The notes under the pieces: generated by a model
What the model was told of the DNA's origin: nothing
The model's input: the letters and a program-made list of their open reading frames with translations, nothing else
Database searches by the model: none
Source of the DNA: Myxococcales bacterium
GTDB lineage: Bacteria > Myxococcota_A > Bradymonadia > UBA7976 > UBA1532
Assembly (NCBI GenBank): GCA_020633435.1
Contig: JACKDP010000005.1
Location: 310,001-374,000, forward strand
DNA: 64,000 nucleotides
Direction: 5' to 3'
Translations under genes and position numbers: made by a program
Shown: positions 16,150 through 24,845 of the stretch, piece by piece
Layout of the letters: every line of letters begins with the position of its first letter
Numbering within the stretch: position 1 is the first letter of the stretch

Positions 16150-17040
16150 GTGAGCCTGATCACCCCCTGCCTCTGGTTCGCCGCCGACGCCGGCGAGGCC
16201 GCCGAGCTCTACACCCGCATCTTCCCCGACGGCGCCACCCTGTCGACGACGCGGTATGGCGAGGGCATGCCGCTGCCGGCGGGGACGCCGCTGCTCATCG
16301 AGCTGACCATCGGCGGGCAGCGGTTCCAGCTCCTCAACGGCGGCCCCATGTACCGGCCGACGCCGAGCATCTCGTTCTTCGTGCAGCTCGCGAGCGCCGA
16401 GGCGGCGCAGCCCGTCTACGACGCCCTGCGCGCCGGCGGCAAGGTGATGATGCCCCTGGGCGCCTGGCCCTGGAGCCCCTGCTACGCGTGGGTCGAGGAT
16501 CGCTTCGGGGTGTCGTGGCAGCTCATCGTGGGGGAGGGTGACATCGGGCCCGCGGCCATCGTGCCGTGCTTCATGTTCGCCGGCGCGCAGCATGGGCGGG
16601 CCGCGGAGGCCATGGCGCTGTGGACGGGCCTCTTCCCCGGCGCGGAGGTCGGCCCCGTGGAGCAGTACGCGGAGGGCGAGGGCCCGGCGGGGACGATCAA
16701 GCACGGCCGCTTCCGGCTGGGGGGCCAGGGCTTCGTCGCCATGGATGCCCACGGCGAGCATGGCTTCACCTTCACCGAGGGGGTGTCGCTGGCGGTGCGC
16801 TGCGCCGATCAGGCGGCCGTCGATCACTACTGGGATGGCCTCACCGCGGACGGCGGCGAGCCGGGTCGGTGTGGCTGGCTCAAGGATCGCTTCGGGGTGT
16901 CCTGGCAGATCGTGCCCGAGAAGCTGCTGGCGCTGCAGGCGCGGGGCGACGCCGCGCGGACGGGGCGCATGTTCCAGGCGCTGATGGGCATGGGCCGCCT
17001 GGACGCCGCGGAGCTGGAGCGCGCCTGGGAGGCGGGCTGA
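16150..17040 (+). CDS. Tandem VOC / PhnB-like protein
   Basis: This 296-residue protein consists of two copies of a vicinal-oxygen-chelate-like (3-demethylubiquinone methyltransferase/PhnB-type) domain. The first begins 'ITPCLWFAADAGEAAELYTR' and ends 'YAWVEDRFGVSWQLIV'. The second begins 'IVPCFMFAGAQHGRAAEAMA' and ends 'CGWLKDRFGVSWQIVP'. Members of this family are widespread and mostly have no known substrate. GTG 16150 is chosen because it places the first beta strand directly at the N terminus; a longer frame from 15997 starts in non-coding sequence. No operon partner is seen. Confidence 0.85.
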   Translation: MSLITPCLWFAADAGEAAELYTRIFPDGATLSTTRYGEGMPLPAGTPLLIELTIGGQRFQLLNGGPMYRPTPSISFFVQLASAEAAQPVYDALRAGGKVMMPLGAWPWSPCYAWVEDRFGVSWQLIVGEGDIGPAAIVPCFMFAGAQHGRAAEAMALWTGLFPGAEVGPVEQYAEGEGPAGTIKHGRFRLGGQGFVAMDAHGEHGFTFTEGVSLAVRCADQAAVDHYWDGLTADGGEPGRCGWLKDRFGVSWQIVPEKLLALQARGDAARTGRMFQALMGMGRLDAAELERAWEAG

Positions 17041-17119
17041 TCACGCCCGCCTGTCCGCCCCGCCGAGGCCCTCGCGTCTCCCTCCCGCCCGACGGTTCGG
17101 GCGAACTGCGGAGGTCGAG

Positions 17120-17764
17120 ATGCGATACGGGGTGCTGGCGCTGGCGCTGGCGATGACGGGGTGCTTCGAGGGCGGGAGCGACGGCGGCAGCGCGGACGCG
17201 GGCTTCGGCGGCGGAGGCTTCGGCGGCGGAGGCTTCGGCGGCGGCGGCGGTGACTCCGGCGGCGGGGGCGGGCAGCCCGCTGGCGAGCGGTGCACCGTGG
17301 AGCCGCCGCCGGAGGGGGAGGTGGCGGCCCGGGACTCCTGCGGCGGCCGTGACATCTGCGTGGATGGGCGGTGTGATGAGGCCTTCGGGCGGCGCTACCT
17401 GGTGGCGGTCGCCGGGGTGGTCTTCACGGAGCGGGACGGCGCCGGTGACTGCTGGGACGCCGCCTGCGGTGCCCCCGATCCCTTCGCGAACGTGTACGTC
17501 GACGGTGTGTTCGTGGGTGGGACGTCGACGCGGATGGACACCTACGAGGCCCGGTGGGATCCCGAGGGCGACGGCATCGTGGGCGACGCGGCCGTCGTGG
17601 TGGGCAGCACCGCGCGGGTGGACGTCTTCGACGCCGATCTGTCGGCGGATGACCTGGTGCTGCGGTGTGACTTCGATCTGTCGGCCCAGCGGCTGCGCGA
17701 GCGCGTCATCCTGTGCGTGAACCGCGATGAGACCGTGGCGGTCGTGCTGCTGCTGCGGCCCTGA
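17120..17764 (+). CDS. Gly-rich lipoprotein of unknown function
   Basis: This 214-residue protein has the signal 'GVLALALAMTGC', with Cys15 as the lipidation site. A linker of repeated Gly-Gly-Gly-Phe units follows. The globular part of about 150 residues has 6 Cys and an N-terminal 'ERCTVEP...DICVDGRC' motif like that of other myxobacterial surface lipoproteins. Its second half, 'FANVYVDGVFVGGTST...VDVFDADLSADDLV', resembles a beta-sandwich such as a C2 domain, with acidic loops that could bind calcium. That is inference from pattern only. It converges on the kinase gene with a 2-bp gap. Confidence 0.7.
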   Translation: MRYGVLALALAMTGCFEGGSDGGSADAGFGGGGFGGGGFGGGGGDSGGGGGQPAGERCTVEPPPEGEVAARDSCGGRDICVDGRCDEAFGRRYLVAVAGVVFTERDGAGDCWDAACGAPDPFANVYVDGVFVGGTSTRMDTYEARWDPEGDGIVGDAAVVVGSTARVDVFDADLSADDLVLRCDFDLSAQRLRERVILCVNRDETVAVVLLLRP

Positions 17765-17766
17765 CG

Positions 17767-19026
17767 TCAGGTCAAGAGCCGCACCACCGTCGCGATGACG
17801 GAGGCGGCGCTCACCAGCAAGACGCCGAAGACGACCGCCGCCGCGAGCCCGTGGCGGCGGTCGAGGAAGTGCTCGACGGACGTCACGAGGCGGTGGGCGA
17901 GGGTCACGGGGCACTGCACGCGCGTCTCGCCGCGCTGGATGGCCTCGACCTCGGCGATGAGCTCGCCGGCCGACGTCCACCGCAGGGCCGGGTCGCGCTG
18001 GAGGCCGCGGTGCAGCAGGTGGGCGTACGGGGCCGGGATGCCCTCGCGGGGCGCCGGCCCGGCCGCGACGAGGGTGTGGGCGGACGGGGCCTCGGTGCGG
18101 TGCACGGCCATCAGCACGGCCATCAGCGTCTTGTGCTCGGCGTGGCGGTGCACCAGCCCGAGCAGCTCGTGGAAGAGGACACAGGCCGCGTAGAGGTCGG
18201 AGCGCTCGTCGAGGGTGTCGTTATGGCCCAGGGCCTGCTCGGGCGACATGTACTGGGGGGTGCCCACCAGGTCGCCGATGCGGGTCGTCCACAGGCGGCC
18301 GTCCTCGGCGGTCGTCGGCACGGTGGCCTCCGGATCGAAGGCCGGCGCCGCGCCGCCGCGCCGGACGGGGCCAGCCACCCCCCAGTCCATCAGCACCACC
18401 TCGCCATGGGCGCCCACCATCACGTTGGCCGGCTTGATGTCGCGGTGCAGGATGCCATGGGCGTGGGCGAAGTCGAGCGCCCGCAGGACGCCGAGGAAGA
18501 TCTCGACCCGACGAGCGACGTCGAAGCGCGCCTGGGTGGCCGGATCGCCCGCGCGCAGCCGGGTGATGATGGCCTCCAGCGTCTCGCCTTCCAGGTACTT
18601 CATCACGAAGAAGTAGCGGCCGTCCGCATCGACGCCGACGTCGTGGATGGGCAGGACGTTGGGGTGCTCGAGGCGCCCAATGGTGCGAACTTCCTCAGCA
18701 AATCGCGCGATGGCGCCTGCGTTGAGGTCGTGCTGGACGAGCCGCTTGATGGCGACGGGGCGGCCGATGTCGCGATCCTCGGCCAGATCGACCTCGCCCA
18801 TGCCGCCGCGCCCCAGCAGCCGGACGGGGGCGTAGCGCGGCCCCCCGCTGCGGGCCAGGCGCAGGGCGCCGCCGTCGTCGATGATCTGCGGCAGCACGGA
18901 GGCGCGGCCCTCGGCCAGGGGCGCGCCGCCGGGGCCCAGCAGGCCGGCCAGGTCGGCGTCCAGGGTGACGTCCAGCATCGGCCCGACGAGGGTGGCGCCC
19001 ACGTCGTCGCTCGGGTCAGGGCTCAT
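17767..19026 (-). CDS. Hanks-type Ser/Thr protein kinase, C-terminal membrane anchor
   Basis: This 419-residue protein has a kinase domain at about residues 65-330. It shows the Gly loop 'LLGRGGMGEVDLAEDRD', the ATP Lys in 'VAIKRL', the catalytic loop 'HGILHRDIKPANVMV' near residue 188, and the metal Asp in 'LMDWGVAGP' (DWG in place of DFG). 'GTPQYMSPEQALG' is the activation/APE-type segment. A single hydrophobic helix near the C terminus ('AAAVVFGVLLVSAASVIATV') anchors it in the membrane. Unlike PknB it has no PASTA or sensor domain outside the cell. Such short kinases are abundant in myxobacteria. Confidence 0.92.
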   Translation of the reverse strand: MSPDPSDDVGATLVGPMLDVTLDADLAGLLGPGGAPLAEGRASVLPQIIDDGGALRLARSGGPRYAPVRLLGRGGMGEVDLAEDRDIGRPVAIKRLVQHDLNAGAIARFAEEVRTIGRLEHPNVLPIHDVGVDADGRYFFVMKYLEGETLEAIITRLRAGDPATQARFDVARRVEIFLGVLRALDFAHAHGILHRDIKPANVMVGAHGEVVLMDWGVAGPVRRGGAAPAFDPEATVPTTAEDGRLWTTRIGDLVGTPQYMSPEQALGHNDTLDERSDLYAACVLFHELLGLVHRHAEHKTLMAVLMAVHRTEAPSAHTLVAAGPAPREGIPAPYAHLLHRGLQRDPALRWTSAGELIAEVEAIQRGETRVQCPVTLAHRLVTSVEHFLDRRHGLAAAVVFGVLLVSAASVIATVVRLLT

Positions 19027-19136
19027 GGTGCATCCCGGTCGGCCAGGGTCGGCGACTCAGATGCCGCCGCGCCGTCAGGGTCGCAGGTTGGGGGCCTCCA
19101 TGTCACGATGCCCGCGAGGCGGCCGGCGAGGTGCGC

Positions 19137-19937
19137 ATGCGAGGCTTCATTTCTCTGGCCGTGCTGCTGGCGGTGGGCTGCGCCGAGGCGCCGCTGCTCC
19201 CGTGGCTGGCGGCGACGCCCCCCGATCTGCCGGTGGTGGCGGGCGGCGACACGAAGACGATCCGGGGCGCCGACCTGGCGGCCCGCGCCGGGGTGGTGCT
19301 GGTGGTCGAGCCGGTGGCGGGGTCGCCCACGCTCCTCGTGGGCGCGCCGCTGACGGTGGCCCGGCCCGAGGCGACGACGCCCGGGTCGTCGACGGTGCTG
19401 GCCTGCCTCGATGGCTACCGCGCGACGCTGCGGGCTGACGACCTGCAGGGCTCGACGCCGTGGCTGGCCTGGGCCGCCTGGGGGTCAGAGGCCTTCGCCG
19501 CCACGGACGCCCAGGGCAAGCGCATCGCGCTCGGGCCCTACTACCTGGTCTGGGACGCCGCCGACCGGGGGGCCGAGCGGCCCTGGCCGTTCCAGGTGCA
19601 CCGCCTGGAGGGCCTCACCGCCCCGGCCTACGGGGCCATCACCCCGGCGGCCACCGCGCCCCCCGAGGTGCGGGCCGGCTTCGCCGTCTACGAGGGCCAC
19701 TGCGCGAAGTGCCACGCCCTCGGGGGCATCGGCGGCGACCTGGGGCCCGAGCTGGGCTGCCCGGCGGGGGTGACGACCTACTGGCAGCGCGCCGCCCTGG
19801 CCCGCTGGATCGCCGAGCCGGCCGCCCTGCGCCGTGGCGCGCGGATGCCGCCCTCGGGGCTCGGGGCCGCCGACATCGAGGCCGTCATCCGCTACCTGGA
19901 GCACATGGCGACGGCCCTCGACTGCGGGGCGCGCTGA
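19137..19937 (+). CDS. Cytochrome c-domain lipoprotein
   Basis: This is a 266-residue protein with the signal 'FISLAVLLAVGC'; the Cys of VGC should be lipidated. The middle part ('PTLLVGAPLTVARPEA', 'RIALGPYYLVWDA') resembles the domain that precedes c-type hemes in some electron-transfer proteins. A class I cytochrome c domain follows, with heme motif CAKCH near residue 188. 'ARMPPSG' offers the likely axial Met, and 'IEAVIRYLEHM' is the closing helix. It should carry electrons in the periplasm. ATG 19137 is preferred over GTG 19131, with a GGCGAGG Shine-Dalgarno. Confidence 0.82.
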   Translation: MRGFISLAVLLAVGCAEAPLLPWLAATPPDLPVVAGGDTKTIRGADLAARAGVVLVVEPVAGSPTLLVGAPLTVARPEATTPGSSTVLACLDGYRATLRADDLQGSTPWLAWAAWGSEAFAATDAQGKRIALGPYYLVWDAADRGAERPWPFQVHRLEGLTAPAYGAITPAATAPPEVRAGFAVYEGHCAKCHALGGIGGDLGPELGCPAGVTTYWQRAALARWIAEPAALRRGARMPPSGLGAADIEAVIRYLEHMATALDCGAR

Positions 19938-19995
19938 GGCCGACGCCGGGACGAGGGTGTCGTCGCCTGGGGGAAAACCGAGGAAGTCCGCAGGG

Positions 19996-21147
19996 TTACT
20001 TGCGCTTGAGCAGGTCGGACAGGTCGAAGACCTGCTGATCGAAGCCGCCCGGCTGGCGGGCGCTCGCCTTCTCGCTCCGCGTCACCGTCAGCAGCACCCG
20101 CCCATCGGTGAGCAGGTCGAGCGTCATGAAGCCCAGGTGGCCGCCCTGGGCGAAGACGAGCTGGTCGCCCGGGGGGGCCGCCGTCAGATCGCGCACCTTG
20201 GAGCCGGCCCCGCTGACGATGGCCACCCGGGCCGGCACGCCGGCCGGCCCGCCCCGCAGGACCTGCAGGTCGTGGTCGTGCCCGGCGACGAAGAGGTGCG
20301 GGGGGTGGGCGGCCAGCGCCCGGTTCAGGCTCGCGATGAGCGCCTGGTAGGGCGGCGAGGGGATGTCCTGCGGCGAGGTGGAGCCGAGCCGGTGGCTGCC
20401 GAAGCTGGCCATCGGGTGGTGGGTGGCCACGATGGTCAGCCGATCCCCCGCGGTGGCGAGGGCGCGCTCGATGCCGGCCACGGCGTCCTTCTCCACCTGG
20501 GCCAGGTCACCGCAGGTGCGCCGCTCGGCCTCGTCCTTGTGCAGCCACCACTGGGTGTCGATGCCGATGATGCGCACCCGGCCGTCGGGGGAGTCCCAGG
20601 TGCCGGGGCCGGGGCAGCCGGCCTTCTCGATCCACCACGGCGCCGTCGTGCCCAGGGCCCAGGCGGGCTGCTGGAACGTGGCCAGCACCCGGGCGCGGGC
20701 GCGCTGGATGGCGGCCAGGCCGCCGGGGCGGCCGGAGGCCCAGTCGTGGTTGCCCGGCACGATGAGGAGGGCCGAGCCTGACGTCTGGGCCGCCAGGAGC
20801 TGCTGGTCCAGCACGCGCTTCTGGGCGATGCCTTCCCCGTCGGGGATGCCATCGGGATAGACGTTGTCCCCCAGCAGCACCAGGGCGCTGTGCTCGACGA
20901 GCTGCCCCGCGGCGGCCGCCTGCTGCATGACGCAGTGGTCGAGGGGGGCGGCGTTGCGCCCGGCGGGCAGCGCGCACCGGGCGTACTCGGGGTTGCCGGC
21001 GTCGCCCACCAGCAGCAGCCGCAGGGCCACCTGGCTGGTGGGCGGCGGGGCCTTCACCAGCAGGGCGGCGTCGACGAACGGGCCGTTGGGCGGGCCGCTG
21101 CCGCAGCCGGCGATCGCGAGGAGGAGGGCCGTGGTCAGCGTGCGCAT
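19996..21147 (-). CDS. Metallophosphoesterase lipoprotein
   Basis: This 383-residue protein has the signal 'TALLLAIAGC', lipidated at Cys15. A calcineurin-like phosphoesterase domain follows with 'LLLVGDAGN', 'LLGDNVYPDG', 'IVPGNHDW', 'VATHHPMASFG' and 'FVAGHDHDLQVL', all metal ligands present. The pattern fits the purple-acid-phosphatase / tartrate-resistant group, acting outside the cytoplasm. It is the third secreted calcineurin-like enzyme in the window. It lies 12 bp downstream of the SDR gene on the same strand and may be in its operon. Confidence 0.85.
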   Translation of the reverse strand: MRTLTTALLLAIAGCGSGPPNGPFVDAALLVKAPPPTSQVALRLLLVGDAGNPEYARCALPAGRNAAPLDHCVMQQAAAAGQLVEHSALVLLGDNVYPDGIPDGEGIAQKRVLDQQLLAAQTSGSALLIVPGNHDWASGRPGGLAAIQRARARVLATFQQPAWALGTTAPWWIEKAGCPGPGTWDSPDGRVRIIGIDTQWWLHKDEAERRTCGDLAQVEKDAVAGIERALATAGDRLTIVATHHPMASFGSHRLGSTSPQDIPSPPYQALIASLNRALAAHPPHLFVAGHDHDLQVLRGGPAGVPARVAIVSGAGSKVRDLTAAPPGDQLVFAQGGHLGFMTLDLLTDGRVLLTVTRSEKASARQPGGFDQQVFDLSDLLKRK

Positions 21148-21159
21148 GGGCAGGGGCTC

Positions 21160-21894
21160 CTACAGAGAGAGGCGCTTGAAGACCCGCTCGGGGATGGCCT
21201 TGATGACCCCCATGATACCCCCCCAGAACCGCGGGTAGTAGAGGGTGTCGGCGCCGCCGCGCTGGGCGTCGTGGATGGCCTGGGCGGCGTCGTCGGGATC
21301 GGCGATGGGGATGCCCGTCTGCAGGCCGAACGTCATGCGGGTGTCGACGAAGCCGGGCTTCACCGTCAGGACCTGCACCCCGCGCTTGTAGAGGCGGTTG
21401 CGCAACCCCTGGAGATACAAAGCAAAACCGCCCTTGGCGCTGCCGTAGAAGTAGTTGCTCTGGCGGCCGCGATCCCCGGCCACGGAGCCGACGCCCACGA
21501 TGGCCCCGCGGCCCCGCGGCTCCATCACGGCGGCCAGGGCCTCGCAGATGGAGGCGGCGCCGGTGAAGTTCACCTCCAGCACGCGGCGGGCGGCGGCGAA
21601 GTCGCCCTGGCTGGCCTCCTGATCGCCCATGTCCCCGAAGGCGACGATGGCGACGTCGATGGGCCCCAGGGCCTCCTCGACCGCGGCCACGAAGGCGGGG
21701 TGGCCGTCGAAGTCGGTGGCGTCGAAGGCGGCGGCGTCGGTGGGCACGCCGTGGCGGATGGCCACGTCGGCGGCGACCCGGGCGGCGTCCTCGCCGTCGC
21801 GGGCGCCGAGGAAGACGGACTCGCCGTCGGCCGCGTAGACGTGGGCGAGGCGCTGGGCGATGCGGGACGTGGCCCCGAGGATGAGGACGCTCAC
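21160..21894 (-). CDS. dprE2: DprE2-like short-chain dehydrogenase/reductase
   Basis: This 244-residue SDR has the nucleotide motif 'LILGATSRIAQ' at the N terminus, 'DVAIVAFGDMG', and the catalytic Tyr-x-x-x-Lys in 'FYGSAKGG', with Ser from 'VGSVAGDRG' upstream. 'VLTVKPGFVDTRMT' is typical of the DprE2 branch. DprE2 reduces the keto intermediate made by DprE1, giving decaprenylphosphoryl-arabinose. GTG 21894 overlaps the stop of the DprE1-like gene (GTGA), so the two are made together. Assignment rests on sequence pattern plus this pairing. Confidence 0.75.
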   Translation of the reverse strand: MSVLILGATSRIAQRLAHVYAADGESVFLGARDGEDAARVAADVAIRHGVPTDAAAFDATDFDGHPAFVAAVEEALGPIDVAIVAFGDMGDQEASQGDFAAARRVLEVNFTGAASICEALAAVMEPRGRGAIVGVGSVAGDRGRQSNYFYGSAKGGFALYLQGLRNRLYKRGVQVLTVKPGFVDTRMTFGLQTGIPIADPDDAAQAIHDAQRGGADTLYYPRFWGGIMGVIKAIPERVFKRLSL

Positions 21895-23264
21895 TTCGAC
21901 CCTCCACACAGGCCCAGGCGCTGGCCCATGGCCGACTGGAACACGCCCTGGGGATCCCACGCGTCGCGCACGGCCTTCCACGCCTCCCACTCGGGGTACT
22001 GGCGGCGGAAGTGCGCCCGGGAGAGGCGGGCGTCCTTGCCCAGGTACACCCGCCCGCCGGCGTCGCTCACGATGTCATCCAGGCGATCGCACAGGTCGAA
22101 GAGCGGCTGCCCCGAGTGGGCGAAGTCGAGGGCCAGGGTGGTGCCCGGCCGCGGGAACGACAGGCCGCCGTGCACCTGGTCGCCGAACTCCTTGATGACC
22201 GACAGGAAGGAGCCCATGCCCGTGGCGGTGATGGCCGACAGGACCTCGCGCATCACGCGGTGATCCGGATCGGGCGGCACCACCAGCTGGTACTGCAGGA
22301 ACCCGCGCTTGCCATAGATGCGGTTCCAGTCCTTCACGAAGTCGAGGGGGAAGAAGAACGGGATGTAGTGGATGACGCTGTCCACCTGGCCCCGGGGCTG
22401 CTTGCGGAAGTACGCCTCGTTGAACAGGCGGATGGTCGCCTTGTTCAGCAGCCAGGAGGGCCCGTCGACGGGCACGTGCATCAGGGGCGACAGGGCGTCG
22501 ATGGCCTTGCCGACCATGCCGGGGTCGCCCTCGACGCCCGGCGGCGCGTGGCGGCCGCGCATCATGATGCCGCGGCCCAGGCCCTTGCCCCCCGTCACGC
22601 AGTCGATCCAGGTGACGGTGTGCGAGAAGTCGGCGCTCTCGGCGCTCACCCGGAAGAAGTCGTCCAGATCCTCGGTCCGCACGGCCTCTTGCACGATCCA
22701 CGGCCCGGCCACCGGGCGCAGCGTCAGCTCCACCGTCAGGATGACGCCGGTGAGGCCCAGCCCACCGACCGTGGCCCAGAACAGCTCGGGCTCCAGGTCG
22801 GGTCCGCAGGCGACGATCTCGCCGGAGGCCGTCAGGATCTCGAGCTGGCTGATGTGGTCGCAGAACGTGCCGTCGACGTGGTGGCTCTTGCCGTGGATGT
22901 CGTTGGCCACGGCGCCGCCCAGCGTCACGAACCAGGTCCCGGGGACGACGGCCGGGAAGAAGCCATGGGGCAGGAAGGTCTCGACGAGCTCCTGGATGGA
23001 GACCCCCGCCTCGGCCTTCACCCGGCCGGTGGCCGGATCGAACTCGAGCATGCGATCCAGCCGCCGCGTGAGGATGACGCGGCCGTTCTCGAGCAGCGCC
23101 ACGTCGCCGTAGCTGCGCCCGAGGCCATGGGCCAGCACGGGGAGCCCGCCGCGGTCGGCCAGCGCCGCCTGCACATCGCGCAGCCGCTCGGGCCGCGCCA
23201 CCTCGGCCTCGAGCCGCGGGTAGCGGCCCCAGCCATGGAGTTCACGCTTCACCCAGGTGTCCAT
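21891..23264 (-). CDS. dprE1: DprE1-like FAD-dependent oxidase
   Basis: This is a 457-residue flavoprotein of the vanillyl-alcohol-oxidase fold. 'AHGLGRSYGDVALL' and 'TLGGAVANDIHGKSHHVDG' match the FAD-binding segments of decaprenylphosphoryl-ribose oxidase, and 'YLGKDARLSRAHFRRQYPEW' matches its C-terminal end. DprE1 oxidises a polyprenyl-phosphoryl pentose so that DprE2 can form the arabinose donor. ATG 23264 has an AAGGAG Shine-Dalgarno; a longer frame to 23318 has none. The pair suggests arabinose-containing surface glycans, but related oxidases act on other sugars, so the substrate is inferred. Confidence 0.78.
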   Translation of the reverse strand: MDTWVKRELHGWGRYPRLEAEVARPERLRDVQAALADRGGLPVLAHGLGRSYGDVALLENGRVILTRRLDRMLEFDPATGRVKAEAGVSIQELVETFLPHGFFPAVVPGTWFVTLGGAVANDIHGKSHHVDGTFCDHISQLEILTASGEIVACGPDLEPELFWATVGGLGLTGVILTVELTLRPVAGPWIVQEAVRTEDLDDFFRVSAESADFSHTVTWIDCVTGGKGLGRGIMMRGRHAPPGVEGDPGMVGKAIDALSPLMHVPVDGPSWLLNKATIRLFNEAYFRKQPRGQVDSVIHYIPFFFPLDFVKDWNRIYGKRGFLQYQLVVPPDPDHRVMREVLSAITATGMGSFLSVIKEFGDQVHGGLSFPRPGTTLALDFAHSGQPLFDLCDRLDDIVSDAGGRVYLGKDARLSRAHFRRQYPEWEAWKAVRDAWDPQGVFQSAMGQRLGLCGGSK

Positions 23265-23402
23265 CACCGCTCCTTTCGGGGGCGCGTACGATGCCCGAAA
23301 CCCCCGGTTGGACGCCACCTGACGCGCTGCGTCATGCCCGGCGCGGGGCCGGCGTCGCCCGTGGGGCGGGGGTTTATGCTTGCAGTTCGCATGGTTGCGG
23401 GA

Positions 23403-24695
23403 TCAGGCCGGCTGGCCGCTGCCGCAGTGGCTGCAGAACCGGGCCGCCGCTGGCAGGGCGTTGCCGCAGCTCGTGCAGCGCTTGCGCTGGGCGGTGCCGC
23501 AGCTCGTGCAGAAGCGCGCCCCGGCCGGGATGGAGATGCCGCAGCGGATGCAGGGGGCCAGCTCGCTCGTCTTCATCGGCTGCTCGTTCGTGGTGCCGAG
23601 CAGCGATCGGGCGACGTGGGTCAGGTTCTGGGTGCGCCGCGACGTGGGGCGCAGGCCCAGCTCCAGGGGGCCGGTCAGGTTCTCGATGTCGAAGCGCGCC
23701 AGGAAGAGGCCGCTCTGGGCCAGCGGCTCGTCGAGGGCCTCGCGGATGCGGGTGCAGAGATCGTCCAGGTCATTGAGCAGCGGCACCGACAGATCGGTGA
23801 GGCTGGCCAGCGCGGTGGCGAAGCGCCCGGCCAGGATGCGGCGCAGGCGCTGCTCCACCTCGGCGTCGTCGGGGACCACCCGCCGGGCCATGCGATCGAT
23901 GACCTGCCGGGCGTCGTGGAACCGCACGCTGAAGCGGCCGTAGGCGCGCAGATCCACCGCGCCATGCCCGGGCAGGTGGACGGTGGCGGGGGCCGAGGTG
24001 CCCCAGCGCAGGCGGGGCGACGGGCCGGTGCGCAGGAAGACGAGATCGGCCACCACCGGGCCCGCCGTCCAGCCCCGCAGCTCGGCCAGCCCCGGGAGCG
24101 TCGCCGGGGTGACGGTGTGCTCCCCTGGGCCCAGCACGTCGGTGACGAGCTCGCCATGGCGCACCACGAGGGCCTGGCCGCGCTCCACCACCACCTGGGC
24201 GCCCGCCCGCAGGGGGTGGCCGGGGTGGGGGAACGTCCAGAAGTAGCCATGCTGGCTGTCGTCGTCCCACGAGACGTAGTCGACCTCCAGCGTGGCGATC
24301 CAGCGAGCCAGCTCATCGGGGCGGCCGGCGCCCGCGGCCAGGGGGCCCACCTCGAGGCCGCCGAGGGCCAGACGCTCCCCGACGCCGAGGGCGGCGCCCA
24401 TGGCCCGCAGGGCGTCGCGCTCGCCCGGCGTGAGCGTGCCATCGAGGGCGGCCATCTGGCGGCAGGCCTGGATGAGCGTCCGGCGCAGCCAGGTGGAGTC
24501 GAGGGCGGCGCTGGCCTCGGCGTAGTCGAAGGGCTGGTGGGCCAGCTCCTCCACCGTCGTCGCGAGGCCCACCTGCCGCAGGAACGCCTGCAGCGCCTGG
24601 GCCTCCGCCTCGTCGACGCCATCGCTGGCCGCCACGTGGTAGAGACCGCGGGCGAAGGCGAGGGCGCGGCGCTCGGTCCAGGTGGTGCGGGTCAT
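23403..24695 (-). CDS. TerB/SPFH-like protein with C-terminal zinc ribbons
   Basis: This 430-residue protein has an N-terminal helical domain (about residues 5-145) resembling TerB ('RALAFARGLYHVAASDGVDE', 'DGTLTPGERDALRAMG'). A middle region (about 170-350) looks like the SPFH / virion-core-protein group ('QALVVRHGELVTDVLGPGEH', 'VDLRAYGRFSVRFHDARQVI'). Two zinc ribbons sit at the end: 'CIRCG...FCTSCG' and 'CTSCG...FCSHCG'. The combination suggests a cytoplasmic scaffold or stress protein. No enzymatic residues are recognised. The start is ATG 24695, with GAGGAG upstream. Confidence 0.75.
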   Translation of the reverse strand: MTRTTWTERRALAFARGLYHVAASDGVDEAEAQALQAFLRQVGLATTVEELAHQPFDYAEASAALDSTWLRRTLIQACRQMAALDGTLTPGERDALRAMGAALGVGERLALGGLEVGPLAAGAGRPDELARWIATLEVDYVSWDDDSQHGYFWTFPHPGHPLRAGAQVVVERGQALVVRHGELVTDVLGPGEHTVTPATLPGLAELRGWTAGPVVADLVFLRTGPSPRLRWGTSAPATVHLPGHGAVDLRAYGRFSVRFHDARQVIDRMARRVVPDDAEVEQRLRRILAGRFATALASLTDLSVPLLNDLDDLCTRIREALDEPLAQSGLFLARFDIENLTGPLELGLRPTSRRTQNLTHVARSLLGTTNEQPMKTSELAPCIRCGISIPAGARFCTSCGTAQRKRCTSCGNALPAAARFCSHCGSGQPA

Positions 24696-24845
24696 CGCGG
24701 CTCCTCGCTGGCGGACGGCTCGCTTTCTACAAGACCCGGCCCGGGAAGGCCAGGGCCACGGCCCGAAGGGCTTGCCACGCCCAGCGCCCACCGGCGACTC
24801 TTCCGCGTCGCCTGCGGTGGGTGGCGCGAGCCAAGGGAGAGCGAA

